A stretch of DNA of 64,000 nucleotides from Marsupella aquatica. Its lineage: Eukaryota > Marchantiophyta. The notes below the pieces were generated by a model. The model did no database searches. It saw only the letters and a list, made by a program, of their open reading frames with translations, and was not told the origin of the DNA. Position numbers and translations under genes: made by a program. Positions 11,201-21,442 of this stretch are shown one piece after another. Location of the stretch: positions 6,820,001 to 6,884,000 of the forward strand of contig OZ316899.1 in the NCBI GenBank assembly GCA_973895155.1, read 5' to 3'. How positions within the stretch are numbered: position 1 is the stretch's first letter; every line of letters begins with the position of its first letter.

Positions 11201-11629
11201 TCTGGATAGTACTCTACATCATCAAATTCCTTATGGTTTTCACCGGACCCAACATCTTGCCCATCATCTGCAGAATCTGCCATCGATGGAATGTCCTTCA
11301 CTGCTAGTCTCTCACTGTGTCGCCGAGGTCCACTTGCACTGTCACTGATGCTTTGCCTAGCCCTTTTCTGCACTACACTTCTCCTGTCTGGGAGCCTGCA
11401 TGCCATCCAAAAGCAACATCCATTGAACAACTCTAGTAAACATAGCTACATTCATTCCAATTAACGAGCAAAGTTTGGATAGGTTCTGTGGATGGTAATT
11501 GTTCCCTTACAAAGCGGAAAATCCCTGTCTGAGCTCAGCTCCCAAAGCTGCCAGCCTCTCATCAACATATGCTGCACGTATCATGGCTTGCTTTTCAGAT
11601 TCACTCATCTCATCATCATCTTCTTCCAT
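8202..11629 (-). pseudogene. TNPA-like CACTA accessory protein, eight exons, one stop
   Basis: Exons, all in phase with GT-AG borders: 11629-11511, 11395-11128, 11009-10481, 10367-10225, 10055-9489, 9388-9302, 9191-8879, 8752-8202 (859 codons). It begins MEEDDDEMSESEKQ. Next come an acidic exon (EEEPDGDDEEYG) and a Gly/Pro-rich exon with repeated HTVVYG or YTVVYG units. The following exons hold a plant Transposase_24-like segment (LQWSKLVHHFLSESG, TGRKGN), a coiled coil (SELTALKEDVQKL) and a C-terminus ending near ADALNSLVLWPTEYI. Proteins of this class bind subterminal repeats. One in-frame TAG at 9830-9828 (after NFVQ) breaks an otherwise complete gene. The exon model is mine, from splice consensus and phase; the 9489/9388 intron acceptor is the weakest border. 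Confidence 0.75.
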
Positions 11630-11647
11630 CCTATTCAATGACAAACA

Positions 11648-14600
11648 TTATTGCATACGCATGGTGTCAGGCTTAGCCTCTACAAATGGCTCCTCACCCT
11701 CCCAAGCATCCACCCGTGTTAGAGGAACATACTCTGTGCTTGTCTGAACAGTACCAACGTCTCCAGTATGTGGTTGTTCAAATGCACTATGTCTATCTAA
11801 ATGGAACTCTAGCTTTGACCCTTCTACCCTACGATTTCTGGGCTGCTTATGACACACTACCCTCCATCCTGGGTTCTCTTCCACATCCAAGAAGAAGGCC
11901 TGCTCCACCTGACTGGGATACACAAAAGGCTGCTCCCATTCGGGCAACTTGGACTTGAAATTGGCAAGCAGAAAGCCATCCCGGTCTCTTTTCATACTGG
12001 CCCTGTTACCACGCCACACTTGTCTTACCCATTCACCCTTCATCAAAATTACAGGAGTGGATGTGGCTCCATAGTCAAGAAGCCAGATATCACTTAGTTC
12101 TCCTACATACCCCATCTGCAACACTCCACTACTTTCATCTGGGCTCTCATGCTGAAATACACAAATGAGCCCACAATCATATGTTACCCTGGAAGAAGTT
12201 GTTTCATCTCTCACTCTATAGTGATTGCCATATGCTGCCATCCGTTTGTAAGACTTTACCAGCAACCGTGGAGGATTGGAGAGGAGATAGACATCTGCAT
12301 CCATATTAGGATGGCTTGCATGATGCTCTCGAACTGTGCATCTCAGCCATTCTGACATGCATGGGAATGTGGTAGACGTGCTTGATTGAATAGCCTTCTG
12401 TGCCTCGTACTCCCTACACATATAAGTGCATGGATTTAGCAATCAGAGTACACATTCTATACATATCTGCAATTTAGAAACCAAGGGCAGCAAAGAAAAT
12501 TGAAAACAAGTTACATACAGGGAGACCAAAGTAGGTACTCACTCCAGCCAGGGTTGCATTGCATCAGTGTTTTCCAGAACGTACTGATGAGCCAAGTCTC
12601 TAATTTCGATGGTCAGCTTCACTGTGGTTGCAGCACCTTGTAGGACTTCCCCAGACACCCCTTCTTCTTCATCAGAATTCCATACTCGCCTTGTCACATG
12701 CTCATAATCTGCTAGGTACTCTGTGATGTAGCCCAGAGTTTCATCTTTTATATAACCCCAAGCCATACTTGCCTCTGGCCTATAGTAAGATCTCACATGA
12801 CCTTTCATCAACTTCATGTACCGCTCCAGGGGGTACAACCAGCGTGCTGTCACCGGCCCGTACTGGTCTATTTCTTCCACAACATGGATGAGCAGATGAG
12901 TCATTACATCAAAGAATGCAGGCGGGAAATATATTTCAAGATCGCACAACAATAGTGCCACATCTTTCTTCAATTGGGGAAACTGTGCAGCATCCCACAC
13001 CTTCACACAAACTCTGCGGAACACATCACTCAGACGCAGTATAACTTTACGCACAGGCTCTTGCATGAGGCCCCTCAGGCACAATGGCAGGACTTGTTGC
13101 ATCATGACATGGTAGTCATGGGTTTTCATACTACCAAATTGGAATTTGTTATCCTTCACATGCCTCTTGAATGCACTAGCATAATCCGTGGGAGCTCGGA
13201 GTGAACTCAACCTTGATAAAAAGGTCTGCCACTCTGTGTATGTGCAACAATATGGTGCTTGGTACTTCAAAAACACGTTTGCCTTGCTCTGGTGTGATGT
13301 AAGCCAAAGGTTGAATTCCCCTGTCCTGTAGATCCATACGTACAGAGCCCGTGTCCTTTTCTCCACTCAAAAATTGGAGTAGACTCTCGCATATGTTCTT
13401 CTCTATGTGCATAACATCAATATTATGTTTGTTTGGATCAAACTCTTGCAACTCCAAAACATCAAGCAGTGAGCAAATCTCAATCTTCATAATACATACA
13501 TACTAACTACTTCATACAATCTAACAACTAAATTGACTGAATCACATATATGGGTTGTTGGGGAGAGGAGCTTACTCGCCAATACTCCAGCTGCAAGTCC
13601 AAAATGGACTGTCATTTCACACCATACAACCTTGCAGGATCCCGTACTCCATCCTCTGCTCCTCCATCTGCATCATACTGTGCCTTGGCAGCCCCCCAAG
13701 AACTTATTTGCTCCTTCTTCACTCGAGGTTGGGGACTGCGGAGCTCCGTGCGCTTGTTAAAATGTGCTATAAGATTGGGTCTATGTCTGTAAGGGTGATC
13801 AAAGGGCAGAAATTGACGGTGACCCTTTATTTGATACACTTCAAGGACTTTGAATAGTCACTTGTCACATGGGGGCCACATCTTGTGCAAGCTAAATATC
13901 CTTTCCCAACCTGGCCTGCAATCATGCTATGGGCAGGGTAATCTGCAATAGTCAACATTACAATAGCTCTAAGCAAGAATGGATTGGCTTCACCAATCCT
14001 CTGCAGCATATCATATGTGAGCACTCCAATGTACCATAGCTTTCTCAGTTCCTCTACTAGAGGAGCGAGATACACATCTATATTGGCTGCAACAGCACTG
14101 TCTGGCCCTAGAATCAACAATGCCAACATTACAAAGAACCGCTTTGTAGTCAACCATGGGGGAAGGTTGTAATTCAAAAGGGTTACAGGCCAACAAGAGT
14201 ACGCATTGTTCTTCTTGCCAAATGGGTTCACCCCATCCAATGATAACCCAAGCCTAACATTCCTTGTCTCCCTAGCAAACTCAGGATACGCATCATCAAT
14301 CAACTTCCATTGCTTTGAATCTCCAGCATGGCGTTGTAGCCCATCTCAACTTTTGTTCTTAGCTGCCCATGTCATCAACTCTGATATGGCACGGCTCCTG
14401 AACATTCTCTGCAGTCTGGGAATTATAGGAAAGTGACGGAGCACTTTTGCAGGTTGCTTGGACTTCCCATTGTTCCGGTACCTGTGCTTCCCACATGTAG
14501 GGCATGTCAACTTCTTCTGATGTTTGTTTCTGAAAAGAACATGCCCATCAGGACAGACATGTATTGACTCATAGTTCAGCCCAAGTTTTGATATCAGTCT

Positions 14601-15145
14601 CTTTGCCTCGTACATGTTTTTTGGCACTAGATTACCTCCTGGCAGCACTATTTTCTGCAAGAAGGCCAGAACCTCGGACACAAAGATGTTTGGCACATTG
14701 TGGTTCCTGGAAAACATCCTGCACCATTTGCTGAACATTGATCCCTTCGTTTGTAGGCTGCTGAAGGACTTCGGACCCACCCAGTTGAGTCATCACATCT
14801 GCCAACCCACCAGTGAAGAACTGGTCTTGCCTTGCACTATTTGCATTCTCAAAGTCAGCCCTCCATTCCTCATCTGAAGAATCAGCCTCATTCGGATCGT
14901 TTGTAACACGCCAACGAGGGTGTCTCCCATGAATCTGCCTCAAGACTCTGGTGTGGGAGCCATTGCATTGAGTGCAAGGACATCTCATTCATGAACTTGG
15001 ACCTGACCGTGCCACTTTGGCCTGTTCCCAATTCCAGAGCTTCTGGTCGTGTTGGGAAACCCTCATTGGATGATGTAGAGGCAACCTGGCAGATGTTGGA
15101 TGGGTCCAAGGGGGAGGGTGACCTATGGACACTCTTCTAGACTCC
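11648..15145 (-). pseudogene. CACTA TNP2-type transposase, decayed
   Basis: Pieces in order: transposase-associated zinc module (CPCTQCNGSH, near 14980); YEAKRLISKLGL and a CPTCG knuckle (14600-14480); tnp2 catalytic core with LSLDGVNPFG, IDVYLAPLVEEL and ADYPAHS (14240-13930); HRQFLP (13820); HNIDVMHIEKNICESLL (13420); DUF4218 with KTHDYHVMMQQVLP and RWLYPLERYMKLMKG (13110-12800); and DUF4216 with GVLQMGYVGELSDIWLLDYG (12130-12060), ending at TAA 11650-11648. A GTGAGT donor at about 12540 joins an acceptor near 12418 in phase. Breaks: TGA at 14348-14346 and at 13614-13612 (each one C-to-T change from CGA), and frameshifts near 14990, 14690, 13845 and 13270. The start at 15145 is the first plausible ATG and is uncertain. 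Confidence 0.8.
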
Positions 15146-15207
15146 ATCTTAGAGTTCAGAACACAGGCACTCAGATTTAATTGTCATTTCATTATGAAAG
15201 TGGAAAA

Positions 15208-15405
15208 TGTTGTAATAGACAACTAAAGGAACGCTCAAAGATACTCCAACAAGATAAGATCCATTACTATTGATGAGGGGATATATATATCCCCTTGGTT
15301 ACATGGTAGGCAAATGCCCTTATACTGGTCCTATGGTTAGGAGTTCTCATACTATGGTTAAGGGTTCTCGCCCTATGGTTAAGGGGTAAACTAGGGTTTA
15401 CAACA
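15208..15405 (-). repeat. Copia 3' LTR
   Basis: TGTTGTAA...ACAACA. Contains the perfect palindrome GGGGATATATATATCCCC and three tandem copies of a CTATGGTTA-(A)GG-(G/A)GTTCTC-type unit. Identical to the LTR at 20884-21081. Confidence 0.95.
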
Positions 15406-15420
15406 CTCCCCCTTGGTTAG
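15406..15420 (-). promoter_or_regulatory. Copia polypurine tract
   Basis: On the minus strand the sequence AACCAAGGGGGAG ends directly at the 3' LTR. This is the expected primer for plus-strand DNA synthesis. Confidence 0.85.
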
Positions 15421-15909
15421 TTTATGGAGGAGCATAAAGTAACCACATCTCTTGAACCTAGGGTATAATCCGGTTTAGGGGTCCACCTGTGTGATGTAGC
15501 CTCATTAAAACCTCGCCGCTTTCTTCTCGAGGAAAGAGTGCTACCATCACTTATATAGGTGGTTTCCCATATCTAATGTCCTGGTTAAGCCTTTTTGCCA
15601 TGTCTTAGTTAGTGTTAATCGTATGTGCTAAGTGGGGTTATGTGAATGTTCCTAATGGGTGTCTAGTCTCCCCCTCAGCTCGTTGCCTGGTGTGCGCCTC
15701 GTGTTGTTCTTCATGTCGTTTTGCGTATTGCGCTTCGCTTCGTGTTGTGCTTTGGGTTAGTGAGGCCAAGTCGGGCGTTTTTGCGTTGGTTTGCGTTGTT
15801 TCACGTCGGGGATGTGGTGTGGCGCTCGCCGAGTGTGGTGGTCGGGCATCTGGAGGCGGCTTCATCGGGCGACAGCTTCGTCGTTGGGTAATCCTTTCGA
15901 GCTTCAGTG
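15421..15909. other. Copia 3' untranslated region
   Basis: Sequence between the pol stop codon and the polypurine tract. Overlapping Thr/Arg/His-rich and Cys-rich frames on the two strands look like chance. No recognisable gene. Confidence 0.6.
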
Positions 15910-18900
15910 TTATGAGGTGGGCTTGATCGTGGACAATCTGCTCATGCCTATGCCTTCGAGGTGCGCTCTGTGCAATCCGGCTGGTAGTGGTTTCGTAAAC
16001 ATGTCTGCTCGATTGTCCTGAGATTTGATCCATGCAACATTGATACTTTTCCCTTGTTGTTCTTGCGTGAAGAAATACTTGGGGTCAATATGCTTGGTCC
16101 TCTCGGTCTTCAGGATTCCGTTGGTTATCTGGTCGATACACGCCTTATTGTCTTCGTAGATTGTGGTTGGCTCTGTTATCTGTGGTTTACCGGTGCTGGA
16201 CCTAATATGATTGATAATGCTTCGTAGCCATACAGCTTCTCTGCACGCCTCGTATAACGCTATGATTTCCGAGTGGTTGGATGACGTTGTGGTCATCGTT
16301 TGCTTTGAACTTCGCCAAGATATTGCTGTCGTCCCCTGTAAGAACACGTACCCAGTCTGTGATTTGGAGTCCTGGGGGTCCGACAGGTAGCCGGCATCAG
16401 TGTAACCGGTAAGCGTATCGGGGCTATTCTTAGGAAAGAATAGTCCAAGGTCGATCGTCCCTTGTAGGTATCTCATGATCCTCTTGATGCCGTTCCAATG
16501 CCTGATGGTGGGCTGTGCGCTGTGTCTCGCTAAGAGACTGACGGCGAACGATATGTCAGGTCTCGTCTGGTTCGCTAGATACATAAGGGCGCCCACCGCT
16601 GATAGGTACGGTTTTTCTGATCCCAGTATGGGTTCGTCTTCTTGGCGCTTCCGAAACATATCTTTGATCGGGTCTAGAGATCTGAGTTCCATCGGGGTGG
16701 AGACAGGGTAGGATTTCTGCATGTTGAATTGATGAAGTATCTTCTGCGTGTATGTCGATTGGTAAAGGAATATGCCTGTTTCTAAGTGTTCGATCTGCAG
16801 GCCTAGGCAGTGGTTGGGTCTTCCAAGGTCCTTCATCTCGAAGACTCCTTTCAGTGTATGTATTGTGTCTTTCATCATCTGTTTAGTCCCGAATAAGTTC
16901 ACATCGTCCACGTACAGTGCTAGTATCAGGACTTCGTCCATATGCTTTTTGATGAAGATGCAGGGGGCCAGTCCGCTATTTGTAAATCCGAGGGCGAGCA
17001 TCTCTGTCTGGAATTTCTGATACCAGATTCTGCCGCTCTGTTTAAGTCCGTTGATGGAACGTAACACTTGGACTGTAAGTTTTGTTGTTAATTTCTTTCC
17101 TCTGGTATGCATTGCCTGTGTATTTCCACTTTGCATCAAGAGGGCCTTTGTATCCCCATCAGGTATTATTTGGCTGATGCCCTTTTTAATCTCTGTATTC
17201 AGGTTCTGGGACGTCTCCCCCTGAATGTGCTGCTTGACCCTCTCTATCAGTTCCGGGGGGGCATTCATGTATATCTCAGTATCGAGTGTGCCGTAAAGGT
17301 ACGCGGTTACCACGTCCATAAGGTTATTAACCAGTTTATGGTGGACTGAATGTGCTGTGAGATAGCGATATGTAGTAGCGTCCATTACTGGTGAGTATGT
17401 TAAATCGTAGTCCCTGCCCGGGATTTGTGTGTAGCCTTTGGCTACTAGCCGGGCTCGATATCTTACTACTATGCCTTTCTCATTTCGTTTTTTCAAGAAT
17501 GTAAATCGAGAGTCGGTGTAATGTGTACCTGGTAATGCCATTTTAAATGGTCCGAATACTTGTCGCTTGATGAGGGCGTCCATCTCGGTATGTATTGCTG
17601 CTTGCCACTTTGGCCAATCTGGTTGTTTCTTTGCCTCGTTTATAGTGAGCGGATCAGGAATATCGTTGGTGATTTCCTGTATTACGTTATAGGCAAATTG
17701 TTCATCAATTTGGGTTGTCGGTCGTTTATATATGTTACCTGTTTGCATGTATGTGATTGACATTTCCTCGTTTTCTTCGCTCAGTGGGTCGTTTTGATTT
17801 ATCGCTGTCACGTTAAGTGTGATCGCTGGTTCCAGCGCGGGTGTACCCAAGTTTGCTGCTGGAGTTTTACGTTGGCGAGGCTGGGAGTCCTTGATCCCTG
17901 GTGGTCTGCCTCGCTTTGCTCTGGGGGCTGTTACATTGGCCGGTGTCGAGGAGGTTTGTACTCGCGATGGCGCATTAGTTGCTAAGTTGTGGGATCTTGT
18001 GACATTTGCAGCGTCGTTAAATGAGTCTGGAATCTTTTCGAGCATTTCATGTAGGTGGAGAAGTCTTCTGACTTCTTCGTCTGCCTGCTTGGTTCTGGGG
18101 TCATTTCTGTTTTGGTCTGCTTTCCAATTTATGGGCATTTTCGTTGTGTCCTTGGATTGTGTTGATGCTGTATTCGTGAGCTGTGGGAATTGATCTTCAT
18201 AAAAATGGCAGTCCTGATGTCTTGCCTTGAACAGGTCTGCCGTAGTCGGTTCAAGGTATCTAATGATCGAAGTAGAGTCAAACCCAACATAGATACCTGC
18301 ATTCCGTTGGGGTCCGAGTTTTGTTCTCTTTGGTCCTAAGATAGGCACCATTACCTGGCATCCGAAAATGCATAGGTGGGACAGGTCCGGTGGTATGCCG
18401 AACGCCAGGTGGTATGGTGTCTTAGAGTTATATGCTGACGGTCTATATTGGATTAGTGCAGCTGCGTGAAGGATGGCATGTCCCCATGCTGATGTGGGTA
18501 AGTTTGACTTCATTAACAGTGGTCTTGCCACCATTTGAAGTCTCTTAATAACCGACTCAGCTATACCGTTCTGAAAATGAACGTGGGGAACTGGATATTG
18601 AGTATCGATGCCCGCTGCCCAGCAAAAGTCGTCGAATGTTCTTGATGTGAACTCGCCAGCTCCATCTACTCTTAATCTTCTTGTAGGATACTCTGGGAAC
18701 TGTGCTCTTAATTTAAGAATATGTGCTAAGATCCGCGCAAATGCCAAGTTGCGGGTAGATAGCAATGAAATCTGCAGCCATTTAGTTGATGAGTCGATGA
18801 TTACCAGGAAATATTTGAAAGGGCCGCTCAGGGGGTCTATAGGTCCGCAGATATCTGCATTGATCTGCTCTAGGAACTGTGGTATTGAAAATATTGTTTT

Positions 18901-20523
18901 TGGTATTGATGGTCGTATGGTCATTTTTCCTTGTGAGCACGCTATGCAGGCTGTTTTTACCTTTGGCTTGACTGTCTTGGGGATTCCTTTGGAGTCCCTT
19001 ATAATCCTGTTGTACATAGTGGTACCCGGGTGGCCCAGTCGACAGTGCCAGATGTATGTCATATCCTCTGATTCTTGGTGTATATGGAATGTTTGGATAC
19101 TGGTTGCGTATAGGCCTGGGGGGATCAATGCAAATGTTTCTTTAATGGATGGCTTACCCTGTATGTCTTGTATGATCTGTAATGTCTCTGTTTTGCCCTG
19201 AGTATTCGTGCGCAGTTGGAGGTTATTGGATCTGATATCCTGGAAGCTGATGAGGTTTCGGGTTGCTTTCGGGGCATAAATTGCTGACTTCACGGTGATT
19301 TTAGTTCCTCCTGGTAGTATAAATGTGGCTCGTCCTTTGCCTTCTTCTATATGATTAAGTCCTGCTATGGTGGTGATAGCGCGGGATGATGGGGTGATGG
19401 CCTCGAAATACTTGCTGTGTTTTAAGATAGTATGTGAGGTTCCGCTGTCGATGATGCCCGTATCGGGGTCGTCTAATGTCGGGTATTTCCAGTCAGTAAG
19501 AGAGGTATGTACTTCTATCTGTTCTTGTGTTTCTTCTCTCTGAGAGGCAATCAATTCTTCTTCTATCTCCATATAATGTCCTTGGGGGTTTTGTCTGGAC
19601 TTATTTCTGTCGTTTATGTATCTGTGGGCCTCTTGTTCTGTGGCTGCACATGCGTTTCTAATGTGGCCAATTTTGCCACATCGGTAACACATTTTCTGGG
19701 AATTGTTTGCAGTGTCGTATTGGTTGCTTCGTCCTCTTCCTCTATTATTCATGGTGCCTCTGCGCCACGTGTTATTGGATCCGGAGGGTCGGTTATAAGG
19801 TTTGCCTTGTCCTCTGAATTGATTTCTCCCGCCCCTGAATTGGTTTCTTCCGCCTCTGAATTGAGTTCGTCCGCCCCGGTAATTTCCTCGTTGTTTGTCT
19901 TCATAATTGGTGTAGTGGGTTTCAGGTCGATGTGGTGGGGGGTCTGATCCTGCTGGGCGCTTTCTGGCGTTTTGCAAGGCCACGATCTGTTGCTTCTCTT
20001 CCACAAGTAAGTGAGCAATCAGATCTGAGTACTTAGTGAAACGCATGTTCCTATATTGTGTACCTAATGTGATATTAGATTCAGGGAATGTCGATAGTGT
20101 CTTATCGATTCTATCTATGTCATTTATTGGATGTCCACACATTTCTAATTGAGATGTAATTCTGCACAGTGCGCTATTGTAATTGGCAATTGTGGTGTGG
20201 TCCATGACGCGCAGGTTATGCCAATCCCTTCTTGCCTCTGGGAGCCATATCTCCCTCATATGATCAAATCGGGCTTTGAGGAGATCCCATAGTTTTCTTG
20301 GATTAATTTCGTTCATATACTCATTCTTTAGTTGAGGGGTTAGATGTTGCCTGAGTAGAAACGCTGCCTTAGCCTTTTGTTTGAGCGTGACATCGATGTC
20401 GGTATCTAAGGTGTCTTCAAGGTCTTGTGATGTAAAGTAAGTTTCGACATCTGTGATCCACGTCAAATAGTTGGATCCGTCGACTTTAAGTGCTGGCCAT
20501 AATAATTTTTCGACTGTATTCAT
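15910..20523 (-). CDS. Copia gag-pol polyprotein, intact
   Basis: 1537 residues from ATG 20523 (MNTVEKLLWPALK). A TGA lies in frame 38 codons upstream and no earlier ATG is available. Gag occupies about 1-275 with FRGGRNQ repeats. The zinc knuckle CYRCGKIGHIRNAC is at about 278-291. Protease DSGT is at about 359. The integrase has the H-H-C-C finger (HCRLGHPG, CIACSQGK) at about 494 and D-D-E at about 556, 621 and 654 (NADICGP, RVDGAGEF, NGIAESV). The reverse transcriptase has YVDD at about 1204. RNase H runs from YTDAGYLS (about 1373) to FTKPLP. All catalytic motifs are present in one frame, so the product should self-process into capsid, protease, integrase and reverse transcriptase. Confidence 0.95.
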   Translation of the reverse strand: MNTVEKLLWPALKVDGSNYLTWITDVETYFTSQDLEDTLDTDIDVTLKQKAKAAFLLRQHLTPQLKNEYMNEINPRKLWDLLKARFDHMREIWLPEARRDWHNLRVMDHTTIANYNSALCRITSQLEMCGHPINDIDRIDKTLSTFPESNITLGTQYRNMRFTKYSDLIAHLLVEEKQQIVALQNARKRPAGSDPPPHRPETHYTNYEDKQRGNYRGGRTQFRGGRNQFRGGRNQFRGQGKPYNRPSGSNNTWRRGTMNNRGRGRSNQYDTANNSQKMCYRCGKIGHIRNACAATEQEAHRYINDRNKSRQNPQGHYMEIEEELIASQREETQEQIEVHTSLTDWKYPTLDDPDTGIIDSGTSHTILKHSKYFEAITPSSRAITTIAGLNHIEEGKGRATFILPGGTKITVKSAIYAPKATRNLISFQDIRSNNLQLRTNTQGKTETLQIIQDIQGKPSIKETFALIPPGLYATSIQTFHIHQESEDMTYIWHCRLGHPGTTMYNRIIRDSKGIPKTVKPKVKTACIACSQGKMTIRPSIPKTIFSIPQFLEQINADICGPIDPLSGPFKYFLVIIDSSTKWLQISLLSTRNLAFARILAHILKLRAQFPEYPTRRLRVDGAGEFTSRTFDDFCWAAGIDTQYPVPHVHFQNGIAESVIKRLQMVARPLLMKSNLPTSAWGHAILHAAALIQYRPSAYNSKTPYHLAFGIPPDLSHLCIFGCQVMVPILGPKRTKLGPQRNAGIYVGFDSTSIIRYLEPTTADLFKARHQDCHFYEDQFPQLTNTASTQSKDTTKMPINWKADQNRNDPRTKQADEEVRRLLHLHEMLEKIPDSFNDAANVTRSHNLATNAPSRVQTSSTPANVTAPRAKRGRPPGIKDSQPRQRKTPAANLGTPALEPAITLNVTAINQNDPLSEENEEMSITYMQTGNIYKRPTTQIDEQFAYNVIQEITNDIPDPLTINEAKKQPDWPKWQAAIHTEMDALIKRQVFGPFKMALPGTHYTDSRFTFLKKRNEKGIVVRYRARLVAKGYTQIPGRDYDLTYSPVMDATTYRYLTAHSVHHKLVNNLMDVVTAYLYGTLDTEIYMNAPPELIERVKQHIQGETSQNLNTEIKKGISQIIPDGDTKALLMQSGNTQAMHTRGKKLTTKLTVQVLRSINGLKQSGRIWYQKFQTEMLALGFTNSGLAPCIFIKKHMDEVLILALYVDDVNLFGTKQMMKDTIHTLKGVFEMKDLGRPNHCLGLQIEHLETGIFLYQSTYTQKILHQFNMQKSYPVSTPMELRSLDPIKDMFRKRQEDEPILGSEKPYLSAVGALMYLANQTRPDISFAVSLLARHSAQPTIRHWNGIKRIMRYLQGTIDLGLFFPKNSPDTLTGYTDAGYLSDPQDSKSQTGYVFLQGTTAISWRSSKQTMTTTSSNHSEIIALYEACREAVWLRSIINHIRSSTGKPQITEPTTIYEDNKACIDQITNGILKTERTKHIDPKYFFTQEQQGKSINVAWIKSQDNRADMFTKPLPAGLHRAHLEGIGMSRLSTIKPTS

Positions 20524-20859
20524 TATTCGGGATGTCAGTTGATTTAAGAACTTTGGTGAAGATTGAATCGAGTGAAGTATCTCGATTGTACAATTGACCG
20601 GTTGGAAGCTTGTATATGGAGCTGAGGGAGCTTGCAATCATGCCAATAAAGTATTAGTCCTTTGGACTCTCGATATGCTGGTCCCGAATTGATGCTCTAT
20701 GTGAAATTTCGTGTTTTGTAAAAAAAATTCAACTCTGAGGCAAAAGAATGGAGACCAAGAAAAAAAAACGGTTATGGCAGTTTCTAAAAAAAATGCCACT
20801 TTACGAGCATTCTCCTCGTGTAAAACTCGATTGCATCTGCTTGAAAAAAAATGATTTTT

Positions 20860-20883
20860 AGAGACTGGCTCGTGCTGATAACG
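20860..20883 (-). promoter_or_regulatory. Copia primer binding site (atypical)
   Basis: Next to the 5' LTR the minus strand reads CGTTATCAGCACGAGCC. It shares TATCAG and GAGCC with the usual initiator-methionine site TGGTATCAGAGCC but has three extra bases between them and lacks TGG. The primer tRNA is therefore uncertain. Confidence 0.55.
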
Positions 20884-21081
20884 TGTTGTAATAGACAACT
20901 AAAGGAACGCTCAAAGATACTCCAACAAGATAAGATCCATTACTATTGATGAGGGGATATATATATCCCCTTGGTTACATGGTAGGCAAATGCCCTTATA
21001 CTGGTCCTATGGTTAGGAGTTCTCATACTATGGTTAAGGGTTCTCGCCCTATGGTTAAGGGGTAAACTAGGGTTTACAACA
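20884..21081 (-). repeat. Copia 5' LTR
   Basis: Identical to 15208-15405. As the upstream LTR for the minus-strand element it should carry the promoter. An AT-rich palindrome (ATATATATAT between G4 and C4) lies in its centre. Confidence 0.95.
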
Positions 21082-21086
21082 GAAAA

Positions 21087-21442
21087 TACATTTCTTGTAT
21101 AGCTGTGTTCCGATGTTCACACAATCTACCAAAACATATGACATGATACAGTGTAATAAATCATGCATAGACTTTCTACAACCACCAAAAAACAAACAAG
21201 AAAGGTTCCTGAATTGTGTACCTATTCTCAGGTCACACTGTAACAAAATTCCTAACTGTCTCAGGGTGTCACCTCCTTCGCTGTCCTCACTTATACTGCC
21301 TCAGTCTGCAATGGCCAACCAAGCACGTACATCCATGACCATATCAGAGTCCAATCACCTATAGTCATAGACAAACGTGCTTGGCGTGAGGGCAGTATGA
21401 GATCTCCTCACGTTATTACCAGAGTTCATCTGGATACCCACC
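21087..21442. other. Unassigned sequence downstream of the F-box frame
   Basis: No supported gene. It contains stretches on either side of the Copia insertion that read continuously once the Copia and one GAAAA are removed. Could be the 3' part of the F-box gene or CACTA interior. Confidence 0.35.

Larger units (their letters stand above)
7296..15207 (-). mobile_element. CACTA (En/Spm) element body with inverted right end
   Basis: Begins with the 19-base CACTA repeat. Subterminal TGAC motifs follow, then a TNPA-like gene and a tnp2 transposase gene, both on the minus strand. In element orientation the order is tnp2, TNPA-like, right terminus, which is usual for CACTA elements. The left terminus is the separate fragment at 5206, leaving roughly 8 kb of element. 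The inner limit upstream of tnp2 is not defined: a Copia element is inserted at 15208, and sequence after 21086 may continue this element or flanking DNA. Confidence 0.85.
15203..21086 (-). mobile_element. Complete Copia retrotransposon with 5-bp target duplication
   Basis: Two 198-bp LTRs (15208-15405 and 20884-21081) begin TG, end CA and are identical by eye. They are flanked by the direct repeat GAAAA (15203-15207 and 21082-21086). The internal region carries one uninterrupted gag-pol frame on the minus strand. This is the only element in the window with no visible inactivating change, so insertion was recent. Confidence 0.95.

Noticed and set aside
15612-19947. Plus-strand open frames opposite the Copia polyprotein
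   Set aside because: They are shadows of the intact minus-strand gag-pol.
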